This document shows positions 53,501 to 63,552 of a stretch of 64,000 bases of DNA, piece after piece. This DNA is from Streptomyces sp. MST-110588 (GTDB lineage: Bacteria; Actinomycetota; Actinomycetes; Streptomycetales; Streptomycetaceae): NCBI RefSeq assembly GCF_022695595.1, contig NZ_CP074380.1, positions 1,736,001 through 1,800,000 of the forward strand, given 5' to 3'. The translations under genes and the position numbers were made by a program. The notes beneath the pieces are model-generated. The model saw nothing but the letters and a program-made list of their open reading frames with translations. It did not search any database and had not been told where the DNA came from. Each line of letters starts with the position of its first letter. The stretch's first letter is position 1.

Positions 53501-56500
53501 GCCCTGCGCCGTGTCACCGTGAACGGCGACGGTGGCCAGACGCACGGGAAGCAGCATGCCTGAGTCAAGGCCGCAGGCCATCAACCAGGCCGCGATGCCC
53601 GCCTGGCCGCAGATGTCGATGGTCACCGGGTGCGAGTGCAGGTCCCGCACATGCTGGCGCGCCGCGTCGGGCAGGCAGATCTCGGCGAGCAGACTCATGG
53701 GGCGGGGGCCGCCGCGGTGCCGGACCGTGATCAGACCGGCGAAGGCCGGGCCGTGCTCCAATCGGAAGTCACCCCGGAAACGTTCGTACACCTTTTCCAC
53801 CGCGACCTTATGGGAATGCCGGGCCGCCAACTGGTCGATGTCCTGCTGGGGCGGCTGCGCCGCGATGCGGCGCAGCCGGGCGGTGGCATGGACGGTGTAC
53901 ATCCCCTGACCGCTCGATACGCCCATCTCCCACCGGGCGGAATCATCGCCGTCCTTGCGTGCACTGCACGTGACCTCGGCCGCTTCGGTCAGCGGCAGCA
54001 GGTGCCGCAGGTCGATGTCCTCCAGGCGCACGCCGGCCGGTTCGGTGGAGAACAGGTCGACGGCTGCGCCCAGTGCCATCTCGATCATGGCGGTGGCGGG
54101 CAGGACGCAGGTGCCGTCGACCTGGTGGTCCTGGAGCCAGGGGATGCCTTCGACGTCGATCCGGGATTGCCAGTAGTGCGTGCCGTCCCGTACCGGGTCG
54201 GCCAGGTGGACGCCGAGCAGGGGATGTTCCGAAGGAACTGACTGCGCGAGTGCGCCGGGCCGGGCGTAGCGGGTGACCTCGTAGTGGTGCCGGTCCCAGG
54301 AGGTGGCGGGCAGCTCGGTGAAAGTGCCATGGCTCTGCAGGCCTTCCCACGGCAGCGGGTGGCCCGCGCAGTGCAGCGCGCAGAGCCGCATGGTGAAGGC
54401 TTGCGGCGAGTGGGCTTCCTTGCTCATCGAGGCGAGCACTGCGACATCGCTGGGCCCTGCGTCGTGCAACGTCTCCTGGATGGCGGAGGTCAGCAGTGGG
54501 TGGGGGGAGATTTCCATGAACAGCCGGTGTCCGTCGTCGGCCAGCGCCTTGAGGGCGGGTGCGAACTGGACGGTCTGGCGCAGGTTGGCGGCCCAGTAGT
54601 CGGCGTCCATGGAGATCCGGGCGCGCGGGTCGGGCAGGACGGTCGAGTAGAACGGGACGGTGGCGGGACGTGGTACGACATCGCGCAGAGCGTGGGTGAG
54701 CTCTCCCAGGATCGGGTCCATGTGGCGGGTGTGCGAGGCGTAGTCGACCTCGACCAGGCGGGCCGTGACATCGCGCTGCTCCCAGTACGCGATCAGCTCC
54801 CGTACCCGGTCGGTGTCACCGCCCACCACCGTGGTGCTCGGGGAGGCGAGCACGGCCGTCTCGACCGACTCGATACCGCTGGAGGTGATGTCCGCGGCCA
54901 CTCGCTCGTGTGGGAGCAGGACCGAAGCCATGGCGCCCGAGCCCGGGGTCTGCAGGGCCAGTCGCGACCGGCGGCAGATGATCTTGACTCCGTCCTGGGT
55001 GTTCAAGGCGCCGGCGGTGACGGCGGCGGCCACCTCCCCCATCGAGTGGCCGATGACGGCGGCCGGTCGCACGCCTCGCTCGCGCCACATCGCGGCGATA
55101 CCCATCTGCATGGCGAAGAGGACGGGCTGCACGGTGTCCGCACCGGTCACGACCTGCGGCGCCAGCAGCGCTTCACGCACGGAGAAGCCGGACTCGGCGG
55201 CGATCAGTGGCTCCAGCTCGTCGATGGCGGCAGTGAAGCCACGGTCCCGGTCGAGCAGGCCGCGGCCCATGCCGGCCCACTGTGAGCCGTGTCCCGAGAA
55301 CACCCACACCGGGCCCGGCCCGGTGTCGGACAGGGACGTGCCTTCCACCAATCCCGTCGCCGTATCGCCTCGCGCGCACGCCCGGAGCGTGGCGACGAGT
55401 TGCCGATGGGAGCCGGCCACAACGCCGGCGCGGCAGCGGCTGTGCGAGCGGCACGCGGACAGCGTGTAGGCGATGTCCTCCAGGGCGACGTCCGCGCCTG
55501 GCCCCTCCAGCCAGCCCGCCAGGCGCGCCGCCCCGGCACGTACCGCCTCATGGGTCCCGCCGGACAGCAGGACTATCCGGTTCTTCACATCATCGGGGCC
55601 GGTGATGCGGATCCGCGGGCTACGCGGCAGGGCGGAGCGCGTGCGGGTGACGGACCGGGCGGCCGGAGCCTGCTCGACGAGCATGTGCGCGTTGCTGCCG
55701 CTGATTCCGAAGGCTGATACGGCGGCCAGCCGCGGTGCCGGGCCCGGCACCGGCCAGGGCACCGTCTGCGTCGGCACGAACAGCCGTGCGCCCTCTGCAT
55801 CGATCTGCGGGTTCCACCGGGAGAAGTTCAGGGTGGGAGGAACGAGACCGTGTCGCAGGGTGGCGATCACTTTCAGCAGCCCAGCGATCCCGGCGGCCGG
55901 TTCCGCGTGCCCGAGGTTGGTCTTCACCGCGCCCAGGGCGCAGCCGCTGTCCCCGGCACCGTAGACCGAGGCCAACGCGGCGAACTCGATCGGATCACCG
56001 ACCGCTGTGCCGGTTCCGTGTGCCTCGATCAGGCCGACCTCGTGCCCCGCGACCCCGGCCCGCTGCAGCGCCTGTCGGTACACCGCTTGCTGCGCCCGCA
56101 TCGACGGCGCTGTCAGGCGGGTGTCCCGGCCGTTCTGGTTGATCGCCGATCCCCGTGACACCGCCAGTATCCGGTCACCGTCGCGGACGGCGTCCCGGTA
56201 CCGCTTGAGCACCACGACGCCGCAGCCTTCGCCGCGCACATAACCGTTGGCCGCGGCGTCGAAAGCGCAGCACCGGCCGGTCGGCGAGAACGCCAGCCAG
56301 TGCGCCATGGCGGCCGTGGTCTCCGGCAGCAAATGCAAGATCACCCCGCCCGCGAGGGCGAGGTCGGCCTCCCCGGCCCGCAGGCTCTGGCACGCCAGGT
56401 GCACTCCGGCCAGACCGGAGGCGCAGGCCATCTCAAAAGGCACCTGGGGCCCGCGTACATCCAGCAGGAACGCCAGGCGGCCCATGCCGATGCTGTCGCT

Positions 56501-56956
56501 GTTCGCGTACAAGGCGTACGGCTCGCTGTCAGCCAGCGGCCGCTGGCTGCGCAGCAGGTAGTCCCGGCTGTAGAGCCCGAAGAACAACCCTGTCCGGCTG
56601 CCGGCCAGGGACAGCGGAGGGATGCCCGCGTGCTCCAGCGCCTCCCACGACACCTCCCACAGCAGTCGCTGCTGCGGGTCCACCCAGGCGGCTTCCTGCG
56701 CGTTGACGCCGAAGAACTCGGGCTCGTACGCGTACACGTCACCGTCGAGGAAACATCCCCACCGCATACGGTCGGCCACTGCCGGCGGAAGGACGGCCAG
56801 GTCCGCCTGGGTCCACCGGTCGGCGGGGACTTCACCCACCGTCTCGCGCCCCGCGTAGAGCAACTCCTCCAGCGCCTCCAGCGAATGCGCGCCCCCGGGG
56901 TACCGGCACCCTGCCCCGATCACCGCGATCGGCTCGGCCGCCCTGTTACCCATCAT
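50544..56956 (-). CDS. Highly reducing type I polyketide synthase (KS-AT-DH-psiKR-ER-KR-ACP), frameshifted
   Basis: About 2137 residues, one complete module as in mycocerosic-acid-synthase-like enzymes. KS has Cys178 (FEMACASG), His313 (EAHGTGT) and His350. AT has Ser638 (GHSMGE) and YASH at 739-742, pointing to methylmalonyl-CoA. DH has His944 in [15 protein letters not shown] has [20 protein letters not shown] has [11 protein letters not shown] and Tyr/Asn in GAYTAANAW, with VVED suggesting B-type reduction. ACP has [11 protein letters not shown]. The frame breaks at the G4 run 53298-53301; one extra C on the coding strand joins PTAT to [10 protein letters not shown]. No loading or release domain is present, so it probably acts iteratively with a partner enzyme. 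Confidence 0.9.
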
Positions 56957-57120
56957 CTATGGAACCTTCCTTTCTCGATCACAGAAAAACTGCGCGCCGC
57001 CGGACTGCTCGGAATCTGACGGACGGTCGGCACGAGCCCTCACAGCAGGGCACCGCAATGCTCTGAGCAGTATCGAAAGGCGTTGATCGGCTGCGAGACG
57101 ACCAACTGCGAGCAGCTTCC

Positions 57121-57354
57121 TCACTCGGCGATTGCGGTGCTGTAACCCCATTCGGCGACCGGCATCGCCGTACCCTCCAGGTTTTTGAACTTGCCGGTGA
57201 ATGCGAAGTGCTCATTGCGCCCGCGATGAGCGATCACCAGTCGGGAGCTGTCCGCAACCACGGCGTCGGCGATGCAGAAAGTCTGCGGCAGCGTCGGCGG
57301 CCCGCCTCGCAGAAATACGCTCACGCTTCCCGAGATGATGTCCACTTCAGGCAT
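57121..57354 (-). CDS. DUF5988 family protein
   Basis: A 77-residue protein beginning MPEVDIISGSVSVFLRGGPP and ending EWGYSTAIAE, with RLVIAHRGRNEHFAFTGKFK between. The Leu-x-Gly-Gly-Pro start, His-x-Gly-Arg-x-Glu-His-Phe middle and Ile-Ala-Glu end fit DUF5988, a small family often found beside secondary-metabolite genes. The ATG has AAGG a few bases upstream. It is 164 bp before the PKS and on the same strand, so it may be the first gene of the PKS operon. The function is unknown. Confidence 0.65.
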   Translation of the reverse strand: MPEVDIISGSVSVFLRGGPPTLPQTFCIADAVVADSSRLVIAHRGRNEHFAFTGKFKNLEGTAMPVAEWGYSTAIAE

Positions 57355-58052
57355 ATGCCTTACACCCTTCGGAATCGAGGAATCAAACCTCCATCCGCTG
57401 TACCCGGGAACGAGGAAAGCACTCCGGTAATTCGCCGGTTAAAGGCAGTGAAGGCGCGCGGGCAGCGCACAGGAGCGCGAAGACAGAGCGACCGTGACGC
57501 TCGGCGCACCGCGGATTCCTTGCCACTTTCCCATGCGCCCCCGTAGTGGCCAAAAAGGCTCACCAGATCAGTCAGACAGGACACAGAATGCCTCACGTGA
57601 AATCTCATGTCGCATCGACGTCAGACGTGAGCTCGCCACCCCACCGTCCCAGGCGCGACCTGAAGTACTCTCCCGGAATGCTCGCCGCGAAACGGCAGAT
57701 GCACGCGCCACATGCTGTGGCCGTTGTCGCGGACCATCAAAAGACCGGAAGGGGCACTTTCCTGCCTTTCCGAAAGGCGCTGTTGACGCCATGCCGACCG
57801 ACCGCGTTAACGTCGGGGAACGCGGGCGTCGAACAGACAGGAGACAGTCGCGGCACCTGCGCCGCGGCAATTTTCCATCGACAACGACAGCGGCCGGCGC
57901 CGTTCACCGCCCGATGCGCGATTTCGAAGAATTTGTCATCGATGATGCTTCAGGCGCAGCCCGTGCACCAGCGGGAAACCAACCAAGACAGCGCGACATT
58001 CGATATTCACAGGTTTCCACGCACCCGGATACACGCATGAGAAAGGTGCGGC
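57355..58052. other. Intergenic region between the PKS operon and the kinase operon
   Basis: About 700 bp of lower GC content than the neighbours. Short frames on both strands have no good ribosome sites or familiar domains. TTGACG (57783-57788) and GTTAAC (57806-57811), 17 bp apart, form a possible plus-strand promoter for the small basic protein and kinase genes. The divergent PKS-side promoter is probably near 57360-57600. Confidence 0.5.
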
Positions 58053-58301
58053 ATGGCGAAGAAGAAAAACGTCCTCGACAGGATGGTACGCGGCGTCGAG
58101 CGCATGGACAAAGACGCGCGAAAAGGGGTCAACACGGTCCTTCGTACCAAGAAAAAGAAGAACGGAGCCAAGGCGCGGGCGAAGCGGAACCAACGCCACA
58201 TCGAAGCTCTCGCCGAGCAGGTGGGTCGGCTGACCCAACAGGTCTCCACGCTCACCTCGACCGTCGCCGATCACCGCAAGGACAACGCAGCCGACCGGTA
58301 G
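58053..58301 (+). CDS. Small basic coiled-coil protein (82 aa)
   Basis: A Lys/Arg-rich N-terminal half (MAKKKNVLDRMVRGVERMDK, with a KKKK run near residue 33) is followed by a heptad-like helix, HIEALAEQVGRLTQQVSTLT. The ATG follows GAAAGGTG at good spacing. It precedes the AarF/UbiB kinase by 47 bp on the same strand, suggesting cotranscription. I recognise no family; nucleic-acid or membrane-surface binding would fit the charge, but that is a guess. Confidence 0.65.
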   Translation: MAKKKNVLDRMVRGVERMDKDARKGVNTVLRTKKKKNGAKARAKRNQRHIEALAEQVGRLTQQVSTLTSTVADHRKDNAADR

Positions 58302-58348
58302 TACCGGCTCAACACAGCGGCATACGCCCGCGGGGAGGAAGCACGCCC

Positions 58349-59880
58349 ATGGGGCGTACCCGTCGTACCGCCCGCATCGTGTCTCGGATCACCGCCACCG
58401 AGGCCGCTCGGGCGGTGCGTTCGCGCAGCGGACATCCCGGGAGGCGCCCGGCACCGGAAGCCGCCAAGCTGGGAAGAGCCCAAGGCATCCGCCACACGCT
58501 GGAGGAACTGGGGCCCCTGTACATCAAGATCGGCCAGATGCTCGCCACCCGTCCCGACTTCGTTCCGCAATACATCCGGGACGAACTGGAAAACCTCAAT
58601 GACCGGGCTCGGGTCGAGCCGTTCACGCGCTTCGAGAACGTACTCAAGCAAGACCTCGGACCCGACTGGCGGACGGGCTTCAAAGAGATCCGGACGGAAG
58701 AGCCCCTCGGATCGGCCTCACTGGCTCAGGTGTACAAGGCGGTGGATGCCGGCGGCAGGCCGTGTGTCATCAAAGTGCAGCGGCCGGAAGCCCGCGAAGC
58801 TGTTCTCGGCGACATGTCGGTCCTGACGACGGCCGTCCGCCTGTTCGGCAAGGCGGCGCCTCACTTCAACGAAGTCGTTGACGTGAGCGCCATGCTGAAA
58901 GTCCTGTTCACCGTCATGCAAGACGAGCTGGACTTCACCAAAGAAGCCCGGAACATGAAGGACGCCCGCAGAGCCGCCAAGGGATTCAAGCGGGTCTGCG
59001 TCCCCAAAGCCTTGGCCGCCACCCCCGGGTACTGGTGCAGACCTTCGCAGAGGGAACCCCTGTCAACCGCGTCAAGCCCGACGAGCTCGGCAAGAAGCAG
59101 CGCAAGGCGATCTCCTACCAGTTGATGGAGTTCATGTTCCGCGGCTACTTTCTGGACCGCCGCTTCCATGCCGACCCCCACCCGGGCAACATCATCATCA
59201 GCTCCGAAGGCAAAGCCCACCTCATCGACTGGGGCATGGTCGGAAGAATCGACCGCGGTACCAGCATCGCCACCCTGGGCGTCTTCCTCGCCCTGGCGCA
59301 GAACGACGGGGCGGCCATGGCCCGCCAATGGGTGAACCTCGGTACCGCCACACCGTGGAGCAATCCCTCGGCGTTCATCCAGGACATCAGCAGGATCGTC
59401 CCCCACTGGACCGACGCGTCCCTGGCAGAACTCAACTTCGGCGTCGCCCTGATGACCCTGCTGCGCTACTCCTCCCGGCGCGGCATCCAGATCACTCCGC
59501 TGACCTCCGTCGTCGGCAAGTCGGTCGCCAACATCGAAGGATCGGTGCGCTGCCTCAATCCCGAACTGAAACTGTCCACCGCCCTGCACGGCACCCTTCG
59601 GGACGTCATGCAGGACCTCGTCCTGGAAACGCTTTCCGGAGAACAAGCCGCCCAGACGGCTCTGCACCTGCTGAGCACCTTGATCCACGGTCCCGCGCAA
59701 CTGCAGGCTTCCCTGACCGACCTCTCCACCCGGCAGTTCACCTTCCAGGCCCGCAACAACCTGGGCGATCCCATACAGGCAGGGCGGCACCACAGAGGCG
59801 TGGCCCCTGCTTTCACCTTGCCGGCCCTTGCCATGGGGGCCGCGTACCTCCGCTCACGGCGCCGGAAGCAGAACTCCTGA
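58349..59880 (+). CDS. AarF/ABC1/UbiB kinase family protein, frameshifted
   Basis: About 510 residues after repair. It shows the ABC1-specific KxGQ motif in LGPLYIKIGQMLATRPDFVP, the ATP-binding Lys in CVIKVQRPEA, the catalytic loop FHADPHPGNIIIS and the metal-binding IDWGMVGRID in place of DFG. Members support isoprenoid quinone metabolism or lipid transport as atypical ATPases. The C-terminus is a helix rich in Ala/Leu then Arg/Lys, likely membrane-associated. The frame breaks in the run at 59022-59029; one extra C gives ATPRVLVQTFAEGTPV. The ATG follows GGGGAGGA. Confidence 0.88.
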
Positions 59881-60038
59881 CGCCGAGAGCACCCTGAGGG
59901 GCCACGCTCAACTGGTGGCACAAGCGCCTGACACCCCGTCAGGACGAGCGTGCATGAGCGTCACAAGCGCCATGTCAGCGTCGAGACATCGCCCGTAACG
60001 CCCACACCGCACCTAATGCGCACCCGCAAAACCGCAGG

Positions 60039-61363
60039 TCAGGAGCCCTTAGCGGTCGGCTCAAGGATCGCCACGCACTCCACGTGATGCGTCATCGGGA
60101 AGAGGTCGAAGGCGCGGAGGCGGCGCGGGTGTAGCCGGCGGTGCGGAAGTGGGTGAGGTCGCGGGCCAGGGCGGCGGGGTCGCAGGCTACGTAGGCGATG
60201 CGGCGGGCGCCGAGGGTGGCGAGGTGGTGGACGGTTTGTTTGCCGGCGCCGGCGCGGGGCGGGTCCAGGACGATGAGGTCGACGCGGTCGATGCCGGTGC
60301 GGGGGAGGATCTGTTCAACCTTGCCGTGTTCGATGCGTACGCGGTCGAGGTCGGCGAGGTTGTGGCGGGCGTCCTCCACGGCGCGCTTGCCGGACTCGAT
60401 GCCCAGGACGGCGCCCTTTTCGCCGACCCGGTCGGCCAGGGCGCCCGCGAAGAGGCCGACGCCGCAGTAGAGGTCCAGGGCCATGTCGCCCTTTTTGGGC
60501 ATCAGGCCCTGCATGACGGCTTCGACCAGGACGTCGGCGGCCTTGGGGTGGATCTGCCAGAAGCCGCCGTTGCCGACCCGCCAGGTGCGGTCGGCGGCGC
60601 GTTCGCGTACGAAGGGGCGGCCGTGGACGCGGTGGACGCCGCCGTCCTTCTCGTTGACGCGCAGGACGGAGACGGGCTTGTCGAGGTCGACGATGGGCAG
60701 GCGACCGCCGGGGGGGGGTCAAAATGACCTGGCGGTCGTGGGAGCCGGTGGCGGCGATGGCCTCGACGGTGGCCATCTGGGGCCAGTCGCGCTTTTCGAC
60801 GCCGAGTTCCGAGACACCGGGGGCGGCGATCAGGCAGTGGTCGATGGGCTGGATGTCGTGGGAGCGGTGTTTGCGCAGGCCCACACGGCCGTCGGTGTTG
60901 ATGGCGTACTGGACGCGGGTGCGCCAGGCCGGGACCTCTCCCTTGGGGACCTTGTCGCCCGGGGCCGGTTCGACGGTGCCGTCCCAGTTGGCCTGCTCGG
61001 GGGTGAGGCCGGCCAGCCGGGAGAGCTGCTCGGCGATGACGTCGGCCTTCAGGCGGCGCTGCGCGCCGGGCGCCGCGTGCTGCCAGTCGCAGCCGCCGCA
61101 CCTGCCGGGGCCGGAGAAGGGGCAGGGGCCTGGACGCGGTCCTTGGAGGGGGTGCGGATCTCGACGGCGTCGGCGCGCAGGAAGCGGGCGCCCTCCTCGC
61201 CTTCGGTGACGCGGACCACGACGCGTTCGCCGGGCAGGGCGTGCCGTACGAACAGGACCTGGCCCTCATCCGTACGGGCGACGCAGTGGCCGCCGTGCGC
61301 GACGGGGCCGACCTCGACCTCGTACTCCTCGCCTACCAGCGACTTCTTCGGTTCTGTCTGCAT
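60039..61363 (-). CDS. TRAM-domain 23S rRNA (uracil-C5)-methyltransferase-like protein, three frame breaks
   Basis: About 441 residues after repair, homologous to RlmD/TrmA-type enzymes. It has a TRAM domain (EYEVEVGPVAHGGHCVARTD), an iron-sulphur cluster motif CPFSGPGRCGGCDW, SAM-binding ALDLYCGVGLFAGALADRV, DPPRAG, and catalytic Cys in YVACDPAALARDL. It ends in THHVECVAILEP. The frame breaks at the G4 run 61127-61130 (one base short), the G9 run 60710-60718 (one base long or two short) and the G3 run 60127-60129 (one short). Three independent breaks in one conserved gene strongly suggest sequence errors. The upstream gene is the APC permease, 138 bp away. Confidence 0.87.
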
Positions 61364-61500
61364 GGCGGGAGGGCTCCTGGAGGGGGAGGGGGAGAGAGGG
61401 GCAGCCCTCTAGTCTACGGGGTGGCGGGGGCGTGTCGGGACGGGCACGCGTCGGGCCCGGTCCTGGTGGTGGCCAGGAGCCGGGCCCGACGCGGCGGCGG

Positions 61501-63552
61501 TCAGCGCTTGGTGGCGGCCTTTTCCTTCTTCGGCGCGGCGACCGGGCCGCGGCGTACGGCGCCCGGCGCGTTCCACTCGGCCCGCTTGCGGGCGCGCTTC
61601 TTGGCGGCCTCGGAGGAGTCGAGCTGCCAGGGGACGGAGGTGACCATCACGCCGGGTGTGAAGAGCAGCCGGCCCTTCAGGCGCAGGGCGCTCTGGTTGT
61701 GGAGCAGGTGCTCGTACCAGTGGCCGACGACGTACTCGGGGATGTAGACCGAGACGGCGTCGCGCGGGCTTTCGCGGCGCAGGGACTTGACGTAGTCGAT
61801 GATGGGGCGGGTGATCTCGCGGTAGGGAGAGGCGAGGACCTTCAGGGGGACCTCGATGCCGCGGCGCTCCCACTCCTCCTTGAGGGCCTTGGTCTCGGCG
61901 GGGTCCACGTCGACGCTGACGGCTTCGAGGGCGTCCGAGCGCATCAGCTTGGCGTAGTTCAGGGCGCGCAGGGTGGGCTTGTGCACCTTGGAGACCAGGA
62001 CGATGGAGTGCACCCGGGAGGGACGTACGACCTCGTCGCCGGGGAAGTCCTCGGCGGCGATCTCCTCGGCGACCCGGTCGTAGTGCCGGCGGATCGCGGT
62101 CATCGTCACGTAGAAGATGACCATGCCCAGGAGGGCCACCCAGGCGCCGTGGGTGAACTTCGTCAGCAGGACGACCACCAGGACGAGCCCGGTGAAGAAG
62201 CCGCCGAAGGCGTTGATGGTCCGCGAGCGGTGCATACGGCGGCGCTGGGCCGGGTCCTTCTCGGTCAGCAGGTGGCGGTTCCAGTGCCGGACCATGCCGA
62301 TCTGGCTGAGGGTGAAGGAGACGAAGACGCCGACGATGTAGAGCTGGATGAGGCGGGTGGAGTCGGCGCCGTAGATGTAGACGAGTATGGCGGCGGCGCC
62401 CGCGAGCAGCACGATGCCGTTGGAGAAGGCCAGCCGGTCGCCGCGGGTGTGGAGCTGGCGCGGCAGGTAGCGGTCCTGGGCCAGGATCGAGCCGAGCAGC
62501 GGGAAGCCGTTGTACGCGGTGTTGGCGGCCAGGAAGAGGACCAGCGCGGTGGCCGCGGCCAGCACGATGAACAGGAACGTGCCGTCACCGAAGACGGCGG
62601 CGGCGACCTGGGAGATCACCGGGTCCTGGGTGTAGCCGGCGCCGACCGGGGTGCCGTCGCGCAGCAGGTCCGTGGCCGGGGTCTCGGCCATCTTGACGTG
62701 CGTGGCCATGGCCAGGGCGATGATGCCGCAGAACATCGTGACGGCCAGGCCGCCCATGAGGGCGAGCGTGGTGGCGGCGTTCTTGGACTTGGGCTTGCGG
62801 AAGGCCGGGACGCCGTTGCTGATGGCCTCGACGCCGGTGAGCGCCGCACAGCCGGAGGAGAAGGCGCGCAGCAGCAGGAAGACCAGCGCGAAGCCGGCCA
62901 GGCCGCCCTGTTCGGCGTGGATGGTGAAGTCCGCGGTGGGGGCCTTCATCGTCTCGCCCATGACCAGGCCGCGGGCCGCACCCCAGACGATCATGATGAA
63001 GACGCCGGCGACGAAGACGTACGTCGGGATGGCGAAGAGCTTCCCGGACTCCTTGACGCCGCGCAGGTTCATCAGCGTCAGCAGCAGGATGATGCCGATC
63101 GCGCACAGCGTCTTGTGCTCGACGACGAAGGGGATGGCCGAGCCCAGGTTCTCCACCCCGGAGGAGATGGAGACGGCGACCGTCAGGACGTAGTCGACCA
63201 GCAGGGCGCTGGCGACGGTCAGACCCGCCTTGGGCCCGAGGTTGGTGGTGGCCACCTCGTAGTCGCCGCCGCCGCTCGGGTAGGCGTGCACGTTCTGCCG
63301 GTAGGACGCCACGACCGTGAACATCAGCACCACGACCGCGACCGCGATCCATGGGCTGAAGTGGTACGCCGACACACCCGCGACGGACAGGACGAGCAGT
63401 ACCTCGCCGGGCGCGTAGGCCACGGAGGACAGCGGGTCGGAGGCGAAGACGGGGAGTGCGATGCGCTTGGGAAGGAGGGTCTCCCCCAGCTTGTCGCTGC
63501 GCAGAGCGCGCCCGATCAAGATCCGTTTGGGCAGGTCGGTCAGTTTGGACAC
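61501..63552 (-). CDS. APC-family permease with cytoplasmic C-terminal domain
   Basis: A 683-residue transporter. Twelve helices occupy about residues 40-480, including RIALPVFASDPLSSVAYAPG, the APC helix SYRQNVHAYPSGGGDYEVA and SGCAALTGVEAISNGVPAFR. A 190-residue soluble domain follows, with RVHSIVLVSKVHKPTLRALN and DAVSVYIPEYVVGHWYEHLL. It ends in a Lys/Ala-rich tail. This architecture is widespread in actinobacteria and is often found beside the TRAM methyltransferase gene, as here. The substrate is unknown (amino acid or cation). The start is the GTG at 63552. Confidence 0.87.
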   Translation of the reverse strand: MSKLTDLPKRILIGRALRSDKLGETLLPKRIALPVFASDPLSSVAYAPGEVLLVLSVAGVSAYHFSPWIAVAVVVLMFTVVASYRQNVHAYPSGGGDYEVATTNLGPKAGLTVASALLVDYVLTVAVSISSGVENLGSAIPFVVEHKTLCAIGIILLLTLMNLRGVKESGKLFAIPTYVFVAGVFIMIVWGAARGLVMGETMKAPTADFTIHAEQGGLAGFALVFLLLRAFSSGCAALTGVEAISNGVPAFRKPKSKNAATTLALMGGLAVTMFCGIIALAMATHVKMAETPATDLLRDGTPVGAGYTQDPVISQVAAAVFGDGTFLFIVLAAATALVLFLAANTAYNGFPLLGSILAQDRYLPRQLHTRGDRLAFSNGIVLLAGAAAILVYIYGADSTRLIQLYIVGVFVSFTLSQIGMVRHWNRHLLTEKDPAQRRRMHRSRTINAFGGFFTGLVLVVVLLTKFTHGAWVALLGMVIFYVTMTAIRRHYDRVAEEIAAEDFPGDEVVRPSRVHSIVLVSKVHKPTLRALNYAKLMRSDALEAVSVDVDPAETKALKEEWERRGIEVPLKVLASPYREITRPIIDYVKSLRRESPRDAVSVYIPEYVVGHWYEHLLHNQSALRLKGRLLFTPGVMVTSVPWQLDSSEAAKKRARKRAEWNAPGAVRRGPVAAPKKEKAATKR

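Noticed and set aside
57546..58040. Plus-strand frame of 164 codons upstream of the small basic protein gene
   Set aside because: No ribosome site, no recognisable domain, irregular codon use, and overlap with several other equally plausible short frames.
59925..59945. Small hairpin CCTGAC-ACCCC-GTCAGG as a terminator
   Set aside because: The stem is only 6 bp with no T-tract; too weak to call as a terminator.
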